Source: Montifringilla adamsi (Eukaryota > Chordata > Aves > Passeriformes > Passeridae). From it: a stretch of DNA of 64,000 nt. This document shows, piece by piece, positions 24,788-37,281 of this stretch; position 1 is the first letter of the stretch, and every line of letters starts with the position of its first letter. The notes below the pieces were generated by a model. It did no database searches, was not told the DNA's origin, and saw only the letters and a program-made list of their open reading frames with translations. The position numbers and the translations under genes were made by a program. The stretch covers positions 16,209,433 through 16,273,432 of the forward strand of contig JAGGNK010009114.1 of the NCBI GenBank assembly GCA_017590115.1, read 5' to 3'.

Positions 24788-25740
24788 ACCTAGCCTCTAA
24801 AATTCCTGAATGCTTTAATCTGAACTGGTAAAAAACTTCTCTCCTGAGGTTCAAACATGAGTCCAGAAGTGTAGTTACCCTAACTATGAATCAGCTCCCT
24901 GGAGCCTCAAACTCAGCTGGTCAGCACAACACAAAAACCTGATTTTATTTTTACAAGATCATCAGATATAAGAAGGTAAAAAGGTTATGCTTCTCTCCTC
25001 TCTCACTAAAAATAAAACCATTTGCACAGAAAGGGAAGGGGAGGATGAAAGAGACTATTTAATGAGCTTAAGCCTGATAAACATTTCTGCTGGGAAGAGC
25101 ACACTGATGTCTGAGAGGTAGTGCTCATGTGGAAGAAGTTAAAAAGAATTTTCTAATTCTATCTAAGTCTTTATGTAGGAGGGGGAGAGAAATCTACTTC
25201 AACTTAGATTAAATTTAACAGCTACTACTAGTACAGATAAAAATTTATAGTTTCACAGCTATAAAGGGTTTATATTTAATTAGAGGAACTTGTTTCCATT
25301 TACATGGCAACTTTTGCAATGAGGTATGCTCTGACAATTTCTATTAGTGTACTTTATATAATTTTTACTGAGTTTTTTGCTGTGAGCTGCCAACTCACAG
25401 TATCATATTTCAGAAGAAAAATGAGAAAAGCAGTCTTCAATTTTTTCTTGCTTACATTCGGAATTTGGCTGTTATTGATCTACTTGAAGAATGATGGCCA
25501 TGGACAAGATATTTCCATGAGCAAGTCTATTGATTAGGTTTCAGTATGCTTGCAATAGAAAATTTGGTATTAATGAAGTTCATGAAAAATTAAGTCAGAG
25601 AGTCTTTCTAAGGTGTTCATTAACACCTTCACATGACAGAAAGACCTCATTTTGACACACTTTTATTTCACTTTCTGGTACATTCAAGGTGAGGATTTAA
25701 GATTTTCTTGAGGACATATAGGTTTACGTACCTTCAAGTG

Positions 25741-26115
25741 TGTCATGATTTAACTCCAGCTGGCAATTCAGCCCCACAGAGCAGCTCACTCACTCCTCCT
25801 CAGGTGGATGGGGGAGAGAATTAGAAGAGCGAAAGTGAGAAAACTCTTGGGTTGTGTTATTTTAATAATTGAAAATAAACAAAATTAAATAATAAAATAA
25901 ATATTAAAAACACAAATAGGGAATTGCAATGAAAAGGAAAATATCAAAAAGAGAGAGAAATAAACCCCAAATTTAACAAGTGGTGCAAATGAAAAATAAT
26001 CTCTCACCATGAGCTGACTGATGCCCTTGACCCTAGTTAGTATACTGAGCATAATGACATATGGTACCTAAATTTTAAAGCTCTACTAGGAATTTGCTTT
26101 ATCCCTGATACATTT
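25741..26115 (-). mobile_element. decayed solo LTR of an avian endogenous retrovirus, internally deleted
   Basis: The plus strand begins TGTCATGATTTAACTCCAGC, the reverse complement of the 3' edge of an LTR family I recognise from birds. It then carries the characteristic C-rich then GGGGGAGAGAAT block, an AT-rich expansion (about 25858-25915), a CAAGTGGTGCAAATGAAAA-like block near 25977, and TACTGAGCATAATGACATATGG near 26043-26064, the antisense of the LTR's promoter-proximal region. About 190 bases of the usual upstream U3 seem missing, and sequence resembling its extreme 5' edge resumes at about 26086-26115. Bases 25800-25840 align, reversed, with 29220-29262 of the second LTR here, which is direct internal support. 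No gag, pol or env sequence is attached. The family looks ERVL-like but I do not assign a name; the right-hand boundary is approximate. Confidence 0.75.
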
Positions 26116-27067
26116 TTTCCTGCTTATTCTCAGCATTGTTAGATACTAATATTTCTGGAACATTTCTAGATTCACTATCATTCGTCTGCTTTGTAAGTTA
26201 AAAATTATACTCTCTTCCTTAAGATAAAAATACATTCTCCTTCTCTCCTTTTTTATTCTCTCTTGTGTTTTGTTTATAATTTCTTCCTTCAAATTGAATA
26301 GTCATAGCTTCTTGTCTTCATCACAGACTGCAGAATCACCATTTTTTGGCCATCAAGGCTTCTATTGTTCCTTCTGTTTTCCATCGCTTTCTTCCTCCTA
26401 AATCCTCTCAATTCTTTCAGAATCCAGGCCTTCTAAACCACTGTGTATTTAAATATAATACCAGTTTGTGCTGCTCTATTTTTTTACTGAATTAAATGAA
26501 ATCCCATCAACAGCATTCCCAAAGTAATTGTTAACTTTCATTGTGGTAATTAAATCATCTTCATCAAAATGAATTTGCTGTTTGATATTTTGTTTTATTA
26601 AGTTAAAATTATCTATATTTTACAGAAAATAATGCCATTTTATTATTTGTTGCATAAAGCTTACAAAATTAATTTTGTATTCATAATTTTTTTCCTATTC
26701 CTGTACTACTATCTTTTAGGAATTAGAAGATTAAAAAGGAATCCCTTTACTGGAGTTTGATGGCCCATGAAAAATGTCTTCATGGTCACTGCAGACACTA
26801 CATGTACCCAAATACATTTGTTTAGCCACAGTTAGTAGTTGACAGTAACTTGTAAACAGCTGGTAATGAAAAGGGTGAACACCAAGAAAGCAGAGAGACA
26901 AGACTCTGCACCAGACATGGAAAATTTTAGTTTAATATTATGCTCCTGTCAGGATCACCTTCCTAACAGCAGGCACTTTTCAGCTACCTGAGGAAAATTG
27001 TTTTACTCTTCCCAGACTCACTCATTTATTAGGATTTGTGCTAATGCTAACATTTTGCAAATATTCT
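26116..27067. other. AT-rich spacer between LTR and CR1
   Basis: Very AT-rich, with TTTATT/AATAAA-type low-complexity patches. No open frame of note and no repeat recognised. Confidence 0.6.
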
Positions 27068-27530
27068 CACAGAATCACAGAATATGCCAAATGGAAAGGG
27101 GGCCACTAGGATCAACGAGTCCAAGTCCTGGCCCTGCACAGCACCATCTCTAAAAGTCACATCATATGCCAAAAAGCATTGTCCAAACACTTAAACTCTG
27201 TCAGGCTTGGCGCTGTGACCACTTCCATGAGGAGCCTGTTCCAGTGCCCATCCATCCTGTGGGTGGAGAACCTTTTTGTAATATCCAATTTAACCCTCCC
27301 CTGGCACAACTTCAGGGACATTCCCTTGGCTCCTGTCACTGGTAACCACAGAGAGAAGATCAGTGCCTGCCCCTCTGCCTCCCTTTGTGAGCAAGTTGTA
27401 GCTGCAGTGAGGTCTCTCTTCAGTCTCCTCCTCTCCAGGCTGAACAGACCAAGGGACCTCATCCTCTCCTCATATGGCTTCCCATCCAGGCCATTCACCA
27501 TGTTCATAACTGAGAGGAAAAGCAAATACC
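27068..27530 (-). mobile_element. CR1 LINE, 5'-truncated 3' end
   Basis: Read on the minus strand this is the 3' part of a CR1 non-LTR retrotransposon. It holds the C-terminal end of ORF2 (the reverse-transcriptase protein) and the short 3' tail. Diagnostic residues are YEERMRSLGLFSLERRRLKR near 27430-27460 and HWNRLLMEVV near 27215-27245, both standard in the CR1 ORF2 C-terminus. The tail ends at the left in ATTCTGTGATTCTGTGAG, the eight-base reiteration that terminates CR1. The frame is still open for 122 codons but lacks the endonuclease and polymerase domains, so the copy is dead on arrival, as is usual for CR1. Plus-strand reading frames over it are antisense shadows. Confidence 0.93.
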
Positions 27531-28756
27531 TTAGTATTTAAATTCTAAATCTGAGGTAAAGTAACTAAATCCAAGGTCCTGAGTCCTCTCTGTTCAATCT
27601 CCAGCCTAGCTGTCATTTTGGCTTCAGCTTTGAGTGACTGATGTTGTAGGCAAGAAAACCTGGGGACTAAGCTGGGAGGAGAAAAACAGGGAAGTTCTGG
27701 GTTACACTTAGGCTCTGTTGCATGGACTTTGTCCTGAAGGTCATTGACTGGCTGCAGAAAAACCCCTGTGTTCAACAAGAGTAGCAGTCGTCCCAGTAGA
27801 GCTCGTCTTTGTAAGGCTGTATCACATCTCCTCAGCAAACCTTCAGGCTTCTGTAGCCTAACATACAGTTTCCTTATTTTCTTTCCCACTTCTATTGCAA
27901 ACTTCACATGCAACACATTTTACTGTATTTAGCCAAGGGTGATCTTGAACAGACTTTCATCTCTGGAAGGTACATAAAAAGGATTTATGGCAGCTATGTC
28001 AATGCCTAAAGTAAGCACTGCCAGTTATCCTGTCAACATTCCAATTTCCACAATGAAAAGGTATTGGTGTCTTCTAGGTCCTAGGTCTTATCGGTCAACT
28101 CCAACTGTACATCTTGGCATTTCTAAAATCTTTCTAAAATCAATGTCTATTAAACGTGAATTATTTTGTCTGTGGTGGTAGACAACAACTCTTTCTATGC
28201 GTATGACTATCACAGTACTGGTTTTGCAGCCAACTCCCGTATTTATAGCAGGCTCTGTAAAACCAAAACTATGCTGACTCATAGGTTCCTCCACTTCTGT
28301 GGATCTTTGGATATGCTGGTATGTTGAGAGATGGATATGAGTGCAAGGTGGAGTTTTTGTTCACATTATTTTACTGTGTTACAAAAGAATACATAAATCG
28401 GTCATACAGATACTGGAACTCTTTCCAGAAGTTTCTCTAGAATATTGTGGTAAGAGAAACCAGACTGTGTTTAATTAATTCTAAAGCTCATCATGATAAT
28501 CAAGTGATGTCTTCCCAGCAGCATTCCAGTTAGAAAAAAATCATGTCTACTAGACACAAATCCCTGTATTTCATAAAATAATTTCTGCCAGTATCCTAGA
28601 GACTTACAGAATTACCCTCATCCCTTTCATGTCAATGATCACTCCTTTAAGATCAACCCCCCAGCATTATCTCTGTAATCCTGTATTGTTACATTTTGTT
28701 GCTTAAAGATGAAAGTTTTTTTCTTCTTCTTCTCACCTCAGTGACTACTTTACCCG
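27531..28756. other. non-coding spacer between CR1 and LTR
   Basis: Contains a 123-codon open frame on the minus strand (27545-27916) directly upstream of the CR1 fragment in CR1 orientation. I could not align it with CR1 ORF2 or any other family. It is a little GC-richer than the surroundings at 27570-27800. Nothing else recognised. Confidence 0.5.
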
Positions 28757-29323
28757 TGCTGATTTTGGCAGAAATAGTTTCTTCACAATAGCTGCTTCGG
28801 GGCTGTGGTTTGGGTTTGTGCTGCAAGCAGTGCTTGTAATTCATGGTGTTTTCATTATTGCTGAGCAGTGCATACGCGGTCAGGGCCTTTTCTGCACCAC
28901 CCACCAGTTAACAGGCAAGGGGTGCACAAGGAGCTGGGAGGGGACAGAGCCAGGACAGCTGATCCCAAGTGACCCCAGGGATATCCCATCCCTTAGGGGA
29001 TCACGCTCGGCATATGGAGCTGGGGGACAAAGAAGGAAGGGAAGGAACATTTGAAGAGATGGTGCTTGTTTTCCCAAGCCACTGTTACGTGTGATGGAAC
29101 GTGGCTGTCCTGAGAATGGCTGAACCCCTGCCTGCGCTTGGGAAGCGGTGGATGCATTCCTTGCTTGGGCTTTGTTTGTTTGGCTTTGATTTACCTATCA
29201 TGCTTTATCTCAGATGAGCAATTTACTCACTTTTATTCTTCCATTTCTCTTCCCCATCCCAGGGGCAGGAAGTGAAAAAGTGGATGTGTGGGGATCAGTT
29301 AACAGCTGGGACTAAAACACCAC
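28757..29323 (+). mobile_element. near-complete solo LTR of an avian endogenous retrovirus
   Basis: About 567 bases collinear with the same bird LTR family as the copy at 25741, in the opposite orientation. Recognisable blocks in order are a 5' edge near TGCTGATTTTGGCAG, GGGCTGTGGTTTGGGTTTG near 28799, GAGCAGTGCATACGCGGTCA near 28863, GGTGCACAAGGAGCTGGGAG near 28921, AGCCAGGACAGCTGA near 28949, then CATATGG (29011-29017) where the family normally has its TATA box, TTACGTGTGATGGAACG near 29085, and a 3' edge at CAGCTGGGACTAAAACACCA. The TATA position and the expected poly-A signal are both degraded, so I infer promoter and polyadenylation function are lost. No internal retroviral genes lie on either side, and no clear target-site duplication could be fixed. 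ERVL-like, family name not assigned. Confidence 0.85.
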
Positions 29324-29987
29324 CTCAAATTGTTTACTCTAGTTTAAAGTTGAACTGATGGGTCAAATTATTGACAGGATTGCACAAAAATCCCAGTTGA
29401 AATATAATTAAATGCAGTATATTTTCTAATAGAGTTTAACCTGGAAGTTTGATAATTACTTCAAGGAAATGCAATTTTTAGTCAATTCTTTCTGTCACAT
29501 CTTCTCAGTCATCAAATTCTGCTTGTATGTTCTTGGGGGTAGAGAGGGATTACAGATCAGTATTCTTCCGTGCAAAATCTGGCACAATAGGTCCTTTAAG
29601 TTCTACTGGAGTGCAAATAATAGTCACATTCTTAGGGTATTTAAATGTCACAGAGATGTGTTTAGTCTAACCAGGTGCACAGTCAGATGAAAGGAAGATT
29701 TAATTGGAGAACTCCAGCCTCTGAATAATTGATTGGATTTTTCACCTCAATTAAAATTATTAGCAAGCTCTAATGCACTTCCCACTTTCATCAGAGGATG
29801 TTTACTGACAAATGGGTGAACCTATTGTTGCCCAGATTAAACAGAACTTCTCTTAACTACTTAGAAATTACTAAAGATTGAATTTATTGAACAAAGAAAA
29901 GTGGGTTCCTCTGCCAGACATTCCAAGGATCTGCCTAGAGCTCAGAGAATAATAAGATTCAGTAACCCAGTGCAGGGCTTCCTGTCC
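29324..29987. other. non-coding spacer
   Basis: AT-rich unique sequence downstream of the LTR. No repeat or gene recognised. Confidence 0.6.
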
Positions 29988-30086
29988 AGTGAACTGCATA
30001 ATCCACTTCAGGTGCCTCCAGAACAATGAGCAAAATAATCCACTCCAGTCTTCATGGGATTTCAGACCAATGAACAGCATAATCCC
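29988..30086 (+). repeat. degenerate minisatellite, unit about 37-44 bases
   Basis: Three successive units begin with a related phrase: AGTGAACTGCATAATCCACT (29988), CAATGAGCAAAATAATCCAC (30024) and CAATGAACAGCATAATCCCA (30068), at spacings of about 37 and 44 bases. A more diverged unit may precede them at about 29948. Old and imperfect. Confidence 0.5.
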
Positions 30087-30520
30087 AATTTTTATTAGAA
30101 ACTATGGACAAAGACAAAAGGTTTTAAGAATAATCAATATGTAAATGTGTTCTATATAGTCAGAAAGGGAATTTGTACTACAAGATGTTAATAAATTAAT
30201 TTTTAACACTCAGAACATCTGTGGACTTCCATTAGCTTAAAAATAAGAAAGTAATGGCTTCATTAACCATAGCATGCAAGTATTTCTGTTCCAGCTGACT
30301 ATGGATGATTACCAGCCTGGGAGGACACGCTTATTATTTCCAAGTATGCTCATTACACATTTTTCTTATCGCTAGATTGGATACATTCTATACTCTACAC
30401 TCAAGATTTGATAAAAAGTGGATATTATTAAAAAAAAGAATCATGAAAGACTTGTTCAGTTCAATCAGTCTGATTCCTCTGTTATTTTCTCTAAATCCTT
30501 ATTTTAATTGTTATTGTGCA

Positions 30521-30536
30521 TTTTTTTTTTTTTTTT
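30521..30536 (+). repeat. poly-T run (16 T)
   Basis: Uninterrupted T16. No element body recognised. Confidence 0.85.
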
Positions 30537-30692
30537 GGTCAAAACCACCCAAAAGATGCAGAATTAAAGATGCAAAAGCATTTCTTGTAAACTTCCATTT
30601 TTGACTTCCAGGCTGAGTGCTAAGGAGATTTATTTATGAAGAACAGAATACTACAGAGTTATGTCTGGAGAAAGGAACAAAGAACCTTGATC

Positions 30693-30767
30693 CTTGAGCA
30701 AGGTGATTTGGCCCTGCTTCAGCAGGAGATGGGCGTAAATTACCTCCAAAGGTCCTTCACTCCTAAG
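30693..30767 (+). mobile_element. CR1 LINE 3' fragment
   Basis: Plus-strand sequence with GGTGATTTGGCCCTGCTTCA followed by GCAGGAGATGGGCGTAAATT and TACCTCCAAAGGTCCTTCAC. This is the conserved block at the very end of CR1, normally ending in CAGAGGTCCCTTCCAACC. It is about 75 bases, diverged, and lacks the terminal short reiteration. Orientation is opposite to the CR1 at 27068-27530. Confidence 0.75.
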
Positions 30768-31257
30768 TTAGGCTAAAACAATGAACAGGAGGGAATTAAT
30801 TTCTATGAAATTGAGTGAAACGTGTTGCAAGAGTTAACACTTGCAAACAGATTTCTTCTGAAATCACTGAAGTAACAAATAAACCCTGAATGTGGTTGAT
30901 CTGTGTTTTTAGTACTTGTCTTCCGTATCTCATTTGCCTGTCTATTTTTTAGGATGATTCTTCCATTTCTTGTAAACATTCCATTGAAATCTTCCTGAGA
31001 TTTTTCCTAGTAAACATGGAAGTATATGGTACAAAGCCTTAATTATGTTCATGACAAAATTAGAATTTTTCAAAACAACATTAAAACCCTCAAATTTCAA
31101 AATAAAACAGTTCACTGATAGAAATATTGTATTATAATATGTTAATTAAATCAAGTATTTGGTTACTAGGTGGCATTTCTAGAGGGTAAGAAAGGGTATA
31201 ATTTTTTTTTGGTCAAAATTTCACATTTTAAATAGCAACATTTTATCTCAGCTGAAT

Positions 31258-31281
31258 GAGCTCCCAAAACAATGGGAGCTC
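31258..31281. repeat. hairpin, 9-bp perfect stem, 6-base loop
   Basis: GAGCTCCCA (31258-31266) and TGGGAGCTC (31273-31281) are exact reverse complements around AAACAA. No U-run follows and there is no gene context, so it is not read as a terminator. Confidence 0.5.
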
Positions 31282-34200
31282 CCATGTGTCTCAGTTTTCT
31301 GCTTATTCCTAAAAACTTTGATAATTAAAGTTTTCTATATAAGAAAAAATTAAAATATGTACCAAGATACCACGTATTTCCCCAAGGTGCAAATTATTTC
31401 CTGATCACTTTGAACTGATAAATACTCCTTAAAATGTCTTCTTATCCTAAAAGCATATATTTGTCTTTATCAAACATATTAATTTTGAACACGCTTAGAT
31501 TCTGAATTTGTTAATGGTTTGCAGAGATGTCACTGTGACGGGACCATCTTAGATATGGACATTAGTGTGACATGAATGAGTTCCTGCCTGTTCTAAGTAC
31601 TAAGAATATGTCCTCTGAAAGTAGTTCAGGCTAGCCCATTAATTATTTTAAGATTCTGAAATTAAAAAAGCCATGGAAGAGCAAAATGCTGCCATATTGT
31701 CATCCAGATTATTTCCTTCACTTCAAGCTCCATGGCTCTCAACCACTTTCACTGGCACGGAGAAATCTACCCAGGCACCCATCCACTTGACTCTTAGCAA
31801 ATGGAGAGTGAAAACAACCATCCAGCATCTTCGGAACAAGGGTGTTTTGTGGACAGATTGTCTGGCCACTGCACTACGATTCCCATCCAACTCTGAAAAT
31901 GTTTGCAAGGAATAATAAAACTGCCAAAGGTGTTTAAGAGCAGTCAGCTAGTCTAAAGTGCTACAGAATTCAGTTTCCTGGCAAATGCTCTAACAAGCTT
32001 TGCTACAAAATGTCAACATTTGGATTCACAGCATCCCAAGATACCTGTTAGTTGCAGCTCCGCTGAAGCTCTGAAGGTTTAACTATCTGAACAATGAAAA
32101 ATTAGTTATAGCTGGAAATATAACAGCATTGAAGCCTAACTTCTCCTGAAAAATATGTGCAAAGAATAGGCAAGAATTCTTCTAAGCCGAAACAAACATA
32201 CTAGCACTAAAATGGTTTCTGTGCTTTGGTAGTGCTCTTTTCTCCCAAAACAAATATTATTTCATGAGTTATGAGATGGAAACTTTATCCAGTGAACTGT
32301 TTCATCATGTCACGGTGTTCAAAAAATAACACCCCAGCTTGTTTTGCTTTGTGATAAGAGAATCCATTGTAGAACTGTGTTAGAAGTAAAGGGATGTGAG
32401 TGGTCAATCCCTCACCTGTTTGCTAAATATTAGGCTAATGATATTTTCCAAAGTGTCTACTTAATGCAGAAGCTTGAAAGCAATGTTCATAAATTGCAAA
32501 GAAAGAATTTCCACGATTCCCTTGATACTTTTATTTTTATGAAGCCTTTGGCCTAAGCCAAGATTTAATAAGCAGTAGTTAAATTGTCCACTTGAAATGA
32601 CAAAAGTATCATAGGAATTAAGAACTCAAGTCTCTTGGACTATCAATGGAAATCTTTGAAGACTCTGTTTTTATAGATATTTAGGTGTATCAGTATCCTG
32701 TCTTGTGTTTAAGGACTTATGCTTTCTTTAAAAAAGAAAGTTTACAAAAAATTAGGGGTGCTACAGTACAAGAATAATAGGAACCAGGCACACATTCCTG
32801 TTGTGCTATGCATTGCACAGTCTAAACAGTTACAGCAGGCCACCACATTTGCCAAAAAGATGTTTATGGACACTGTGGTAGGAAAAAGAAAAATGGCCTA
32901 GGCCACAGCTAGACCAGTGCTTCGGGAAATCCAGGCCTTGGGCTGACTTCACAACAAGTCAGGCAGTTCATGGTCTGAGCTGCCAGACTAAACAGCAGTG
33001 CAGGGAAGCAGATCTCGCCCAAAGATTTTTTTATAAAATGGGGATTTGGAACTGGTGGAATGAAATGACAAAACACTCAAACACACACACTGAACAAGAC
33101 TAGCTAGAAAATGCATTTCTTTTGGTTGGCTTTGTTCTCACAGGGCCCAGACATGGAAGTTCTGAGCCTCTGCCTGAGAACTGAAATGCAGCAACACATT
33201 TTAGTATCTGGTGGCAGCATGCAACAAGCTGGGAAAATACAGAAGATGTGAATGAATCTCAGGAACTTTCAGTGAATTAGAGCACAAGTTTCACCTTCAG
33301 TCTCAAAGCATACTTCATCTGCAAATTGGTAGAAATTAACTGCAAGTGGCATTGCATATATATTTTAAAATTAAATTAACATATGCCTCAGTCAAGTTTC
33401 TTAATTTGCCTTCCTGTCTGACTTCAATATAACTCAACTGTGGCAGAAACCTGTTTTCAGTAAACACTCACAGTTAAAAAAAAAAAAGAAAACGAAAGTC
33501 AGGACTGAACAGAATTCCAGGGGTCTTAAAAGAATTTCTACCAGACATGAAACCTGCCTGTTACACATTTAAAAGAAATTAAGCATGCACTGAGTCTCCT
33601 TAGGGTAATAATAACTTAATAAATAAAAAAATCTCTGAACTGGACTGATTAAATATCTTATTGTCCCAAAGTGCAATGAAGAATATATTTTCAATAGTTA
33701 TGAAATATAAAGGACATAATCTAAAATGATAATGTCTTTTGCACCCAAGGACCATTTCTAAAATTGATGCTGGCACTTATCCTTCTGCAGTATATGTCAA
33801 GTGCTGAAGTCAATCATCACAATATTCTTCCAAAGGATTTTTAAGGACCTTTAAATATTTTGCTTTTCTATCACTGAGCCAATACATTGCTGCTGAAGCT
33901 GCTTCATGCAGCAATTTTCTTCCAGTCTTCCATACCATACTAAGGAAAACTGGGTATGCAAAAACACCCAGGCTCTCTTCTGGAGCAGAGTTTCGCTGCT
34001 CAACTTACGAAGAACAATCAGCAACAGGTACTTAATAATGAGAAAATAAAAGGAACCACACAAGGACAGTCCCAATTGTAACAACTGATATATGTATATA
34101 TAAAAACAATAATTTCAAGTGGAGAAAAAAGTTATATCTTCATGGGACAGAATACTGGTTGTTTGTATTTGAAATATATGGATCCCCTGAAACCGGATCA

Positions 34201-37200
34201 GTCTTTAGTGTATTTTTTAGACCTTCTTGGGAAGTAAGAGTTTTAACATGGTATGTCCTCCATGCTATATATTTATTAGTGTATTTTATGAACATGTCAT
34301 TAGGAAGTCATGTTTTGAATAATGGATAGGATAGGATATGAAACTACTTAAGCAACATTAAAAAGTCCCATTCCCAAGAGTTCCACATCATACTAGTTCA
34401 GAAATAGTATTTTTGTCCTATTTTATTGCTGTTGAATGTTTGGTCCTGCCTAAACACTCAACGGCAAAGCATATGTTAAAAATAACCTACCCCTAAAAAA
34501 TAATGAGAACCTGAGACCTTTTTCATATAGACAGATCACAGTCTGTATAATTAATTTTTGTCTACCAAATATCTCTTGTATTTGAAGTACTCAGTTCAGA
34601 ATACAGAACAGTAAAATGGTAGAGGTACTTGAACACTCCTAATGAAGCAGGTTTTCATTGGAAAATATTAATAATATAGTGTTTTAACATATGTTTGTAG
34701 AAAATTTATAGGAAACTTCTGAACAAAACATTTAAACATACAGAGCCACAGACATAAAGAACAGGACCATGCATTTTGTAATTCTCATAACAAGATACTT
34801 TGAAAAGGGCAGCGCAAATTTTTTTCACTACTCTCCATTTTTTCCAATAACAAATTAGTTTTATTTTTCATTTACCATGCATTTAGTTTGGTGCTAATAC
34901 ACAAGAAAATTAAAATTTCAAGAACTAGGAAATCTCTTGCAGATCAGGAATTCTGATAACTAGCTAATTCAGAAAATATCATGTGCAACCATTTTTATTA
35001 TCTGTTTCTAATACAGTCAATTTAAAGTGTTGTTGACCAACATATTCCAAACTTGAAAGTATCTGCATTGTGCTGTATCTCCGAATTGAGACTTTATTCG
35101 TTTATCTGTAGAAACAGAATGTGGGTAAAAATACTGTTCTACAAGTAAGCTGAGTTTCTTTCTTGCTTCATATTTTGTAGGGTAAGTCCAATTTGCTGGT
35201 CAGAAGCAACATAAAGAAGGAAATTATTTTTCTCATCTGTTTAAGTAATTAATTCCTCTCTACCTGGAACAATAGGACTATTATTTTGACGGGGCAGCAG
35301 AGTGCCAGCACAAGCCATAAAAATTTTGGATCTACTACCATGTAGACTACAATCCAACATTAACCTTCTAGAGGGTTAGTATAGAGATACTATTTTTTCT
35401 TAGGTATATCTACTGAATATTTTGATGATGAGCAGAGTTTTTGGCTATCTGAGGATATACAGCTCTATATCAAGATGACCTAATTAAATACTCCATAGGA
35501 TGTCTAAGCCTTAAATGTAGGAAAAGGGGTCTTAAATGAAGGCAAAACCCAGTTCTAGTAAAGAAAATTTTCTAAATTGTTTGGCCTATTTAGAATAGAA
35601 AAGCCTTTAATTCATATTTTTCTAAACATGGATTTTCCTCAAATGAAATGATACACTGCAATCCCATCCTTTTTCCAAAACGTCATTTATTCACCATAGT
35701 CACTTTTATCCGAAAGCCAATGCAATCCATATGTGGCCTCTTATGACACTCTAAAGAGTTTGCTGCTCTTAACATCTCTAAGCTACCACAACAACTTCTG
35801 AACAATGTCAAAAAAGATGACAAGTGGGCCTTGTCATGGTAACAGAGATTATGTCCTGATGATTGAAACGAGAGTCTAGACTGAAAAGTACACACATTTA
35901 TTTTCTAGTGGTCCAAGAGCTGATTCATTATTTAAAATCTAGATCTTTCTATGTCCAGTGCATTTTATGAGCAGGGACATTGCCTGTATAATCCACAGAG
36001 TGTGCACCATACACCAAACAAGCAGGTAGTGTAAGTGGGTCTAACTCTATTGATGTCCTCAGAAATGGGATGATTTGCATCTTGTGACCTGGTCACCCAT
36101 CTCAGTGATGTGCATAAACACACATTTCTAGAGTGTATTTGCTGTCATTTCTGCAGTGGGAGCCCACTCGAACACAAGAGATCCTTATGGCTGCACTGAA
36201 TTAAACCTCAGCTTTATTATAAACCATCCTGGAAGGTGACTAAAGGCATACTGAAAAAGTAGCTCATAAAGAACTGGTTTTGTGTAGTGTTTACTTCATG
36301 CTGTTCTCTAAACTAATAAACCTGCCTTCTGCTTATGAAAAGAAAAAAAAATCCTATCTACATCTTGTATTCTTTTCCTTTGTTCAACCATTTCCAGAGA
36401 ACACAGGATAATTAGTCTAGCTTTCTGTGTATATTTCATTTAATTACACTTTCCTTTTATCACCTGCTGTAATTCTAACAGACTGAGGATTTACTACACA
36501 TATCAAGAAATCAGACTGACAGGAAAAGCACCTCATTTTCCAAACTATTTCATACACATAGCAATGGTTTTGAGGAAAAAAATGTAGAAAATGAAGAAAG
36601 GAGAATTGAGTTCTACTCCCAGCCACTCCAAACAAAGCCCTTCACACCTGAAGGAAGTCACTTCACCTCAGTGTACATCTCTTACTGCTTTGAAAACATA
36701 AACAGTAATTTGTAAGCTGCTGAATTGGAAAAACATTGTGAACAAGGTATGCCATAATCAAAGCTCAAATAAATGCCACAAATTTATGTTGATTACATAA
36801 AAAATATTTTAAAGCAGTCAAAAAACATATGTAATAGCAAATGCTTCACAAAATATTTAAAGGATTCACAGAGGGGTTTTATTCTTTATGACCTTAGTTG
36901 GAAATGCAGAGTTGTATTGCTGACTCACTTGGCAGGCAGAAAAAATTAGGCCTATTAGCTACAACTCAGAAATATAAAAGGAATATATAAAAACTCTAGT
37001 CACAATTGAAAAAAAAAAAGTAATAACAGCTCATATTTCAAATTTTTGTTTCTGCTATGCACTGGATTTGAGAGTGAACAGAGAGGGAAACAGAAAGACA
37101 TATCCAGCTACCCCCACTATATTACAATTAAAATCATTGAAGAGAGATCCAGTAAAATCCAGTTTTTCTGCACATTCTGTGACCTTTAGCAAATAAGTAG

Positions 37201-37281
37201 ACTTGCAGGTTGTACGGGAAAAAATTGAAATCCAATATATGTCTGTATCTATACATTTACGTATATGAATGTGATGGTTTA

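Larger units (their letters stand above)
16422..25740. other. non-coding stretch with microsatellites
   Basis: No recognised gene or interspersed repeat. It holds the CAA-rich tract (18080-18147), the 13-bp hairpin (18391-18446), a T16 run (19765-19780), the TA/TG microsatellite (19985-20041), an A15 run (about 21952-21966), a CA/CCCACA tract (22700-22726) and a CAAA tract (24384-24409). Minus-strand candidate exons lie at 20167-20211 and 21734-21908. Another weak splice-bounded interval lies near 17264-17296 on the minus strand. Open frames of up to 123 codons (21801-22172, minus) run through the A/T homopolymer and are not gene-like. Confidence 0.6.

Noticed and set aside
27179..27541. 120-codon plus-strand open frame
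   Set aside because: It is the antisense of the CR1 ORF2 end on the minus strand.
29900..30120. Short direct repeats considered as a CRISPR array
   Set aside because: Units are degenerate, too few, and the window is plainly vertebrate; it is an old minisatellite.
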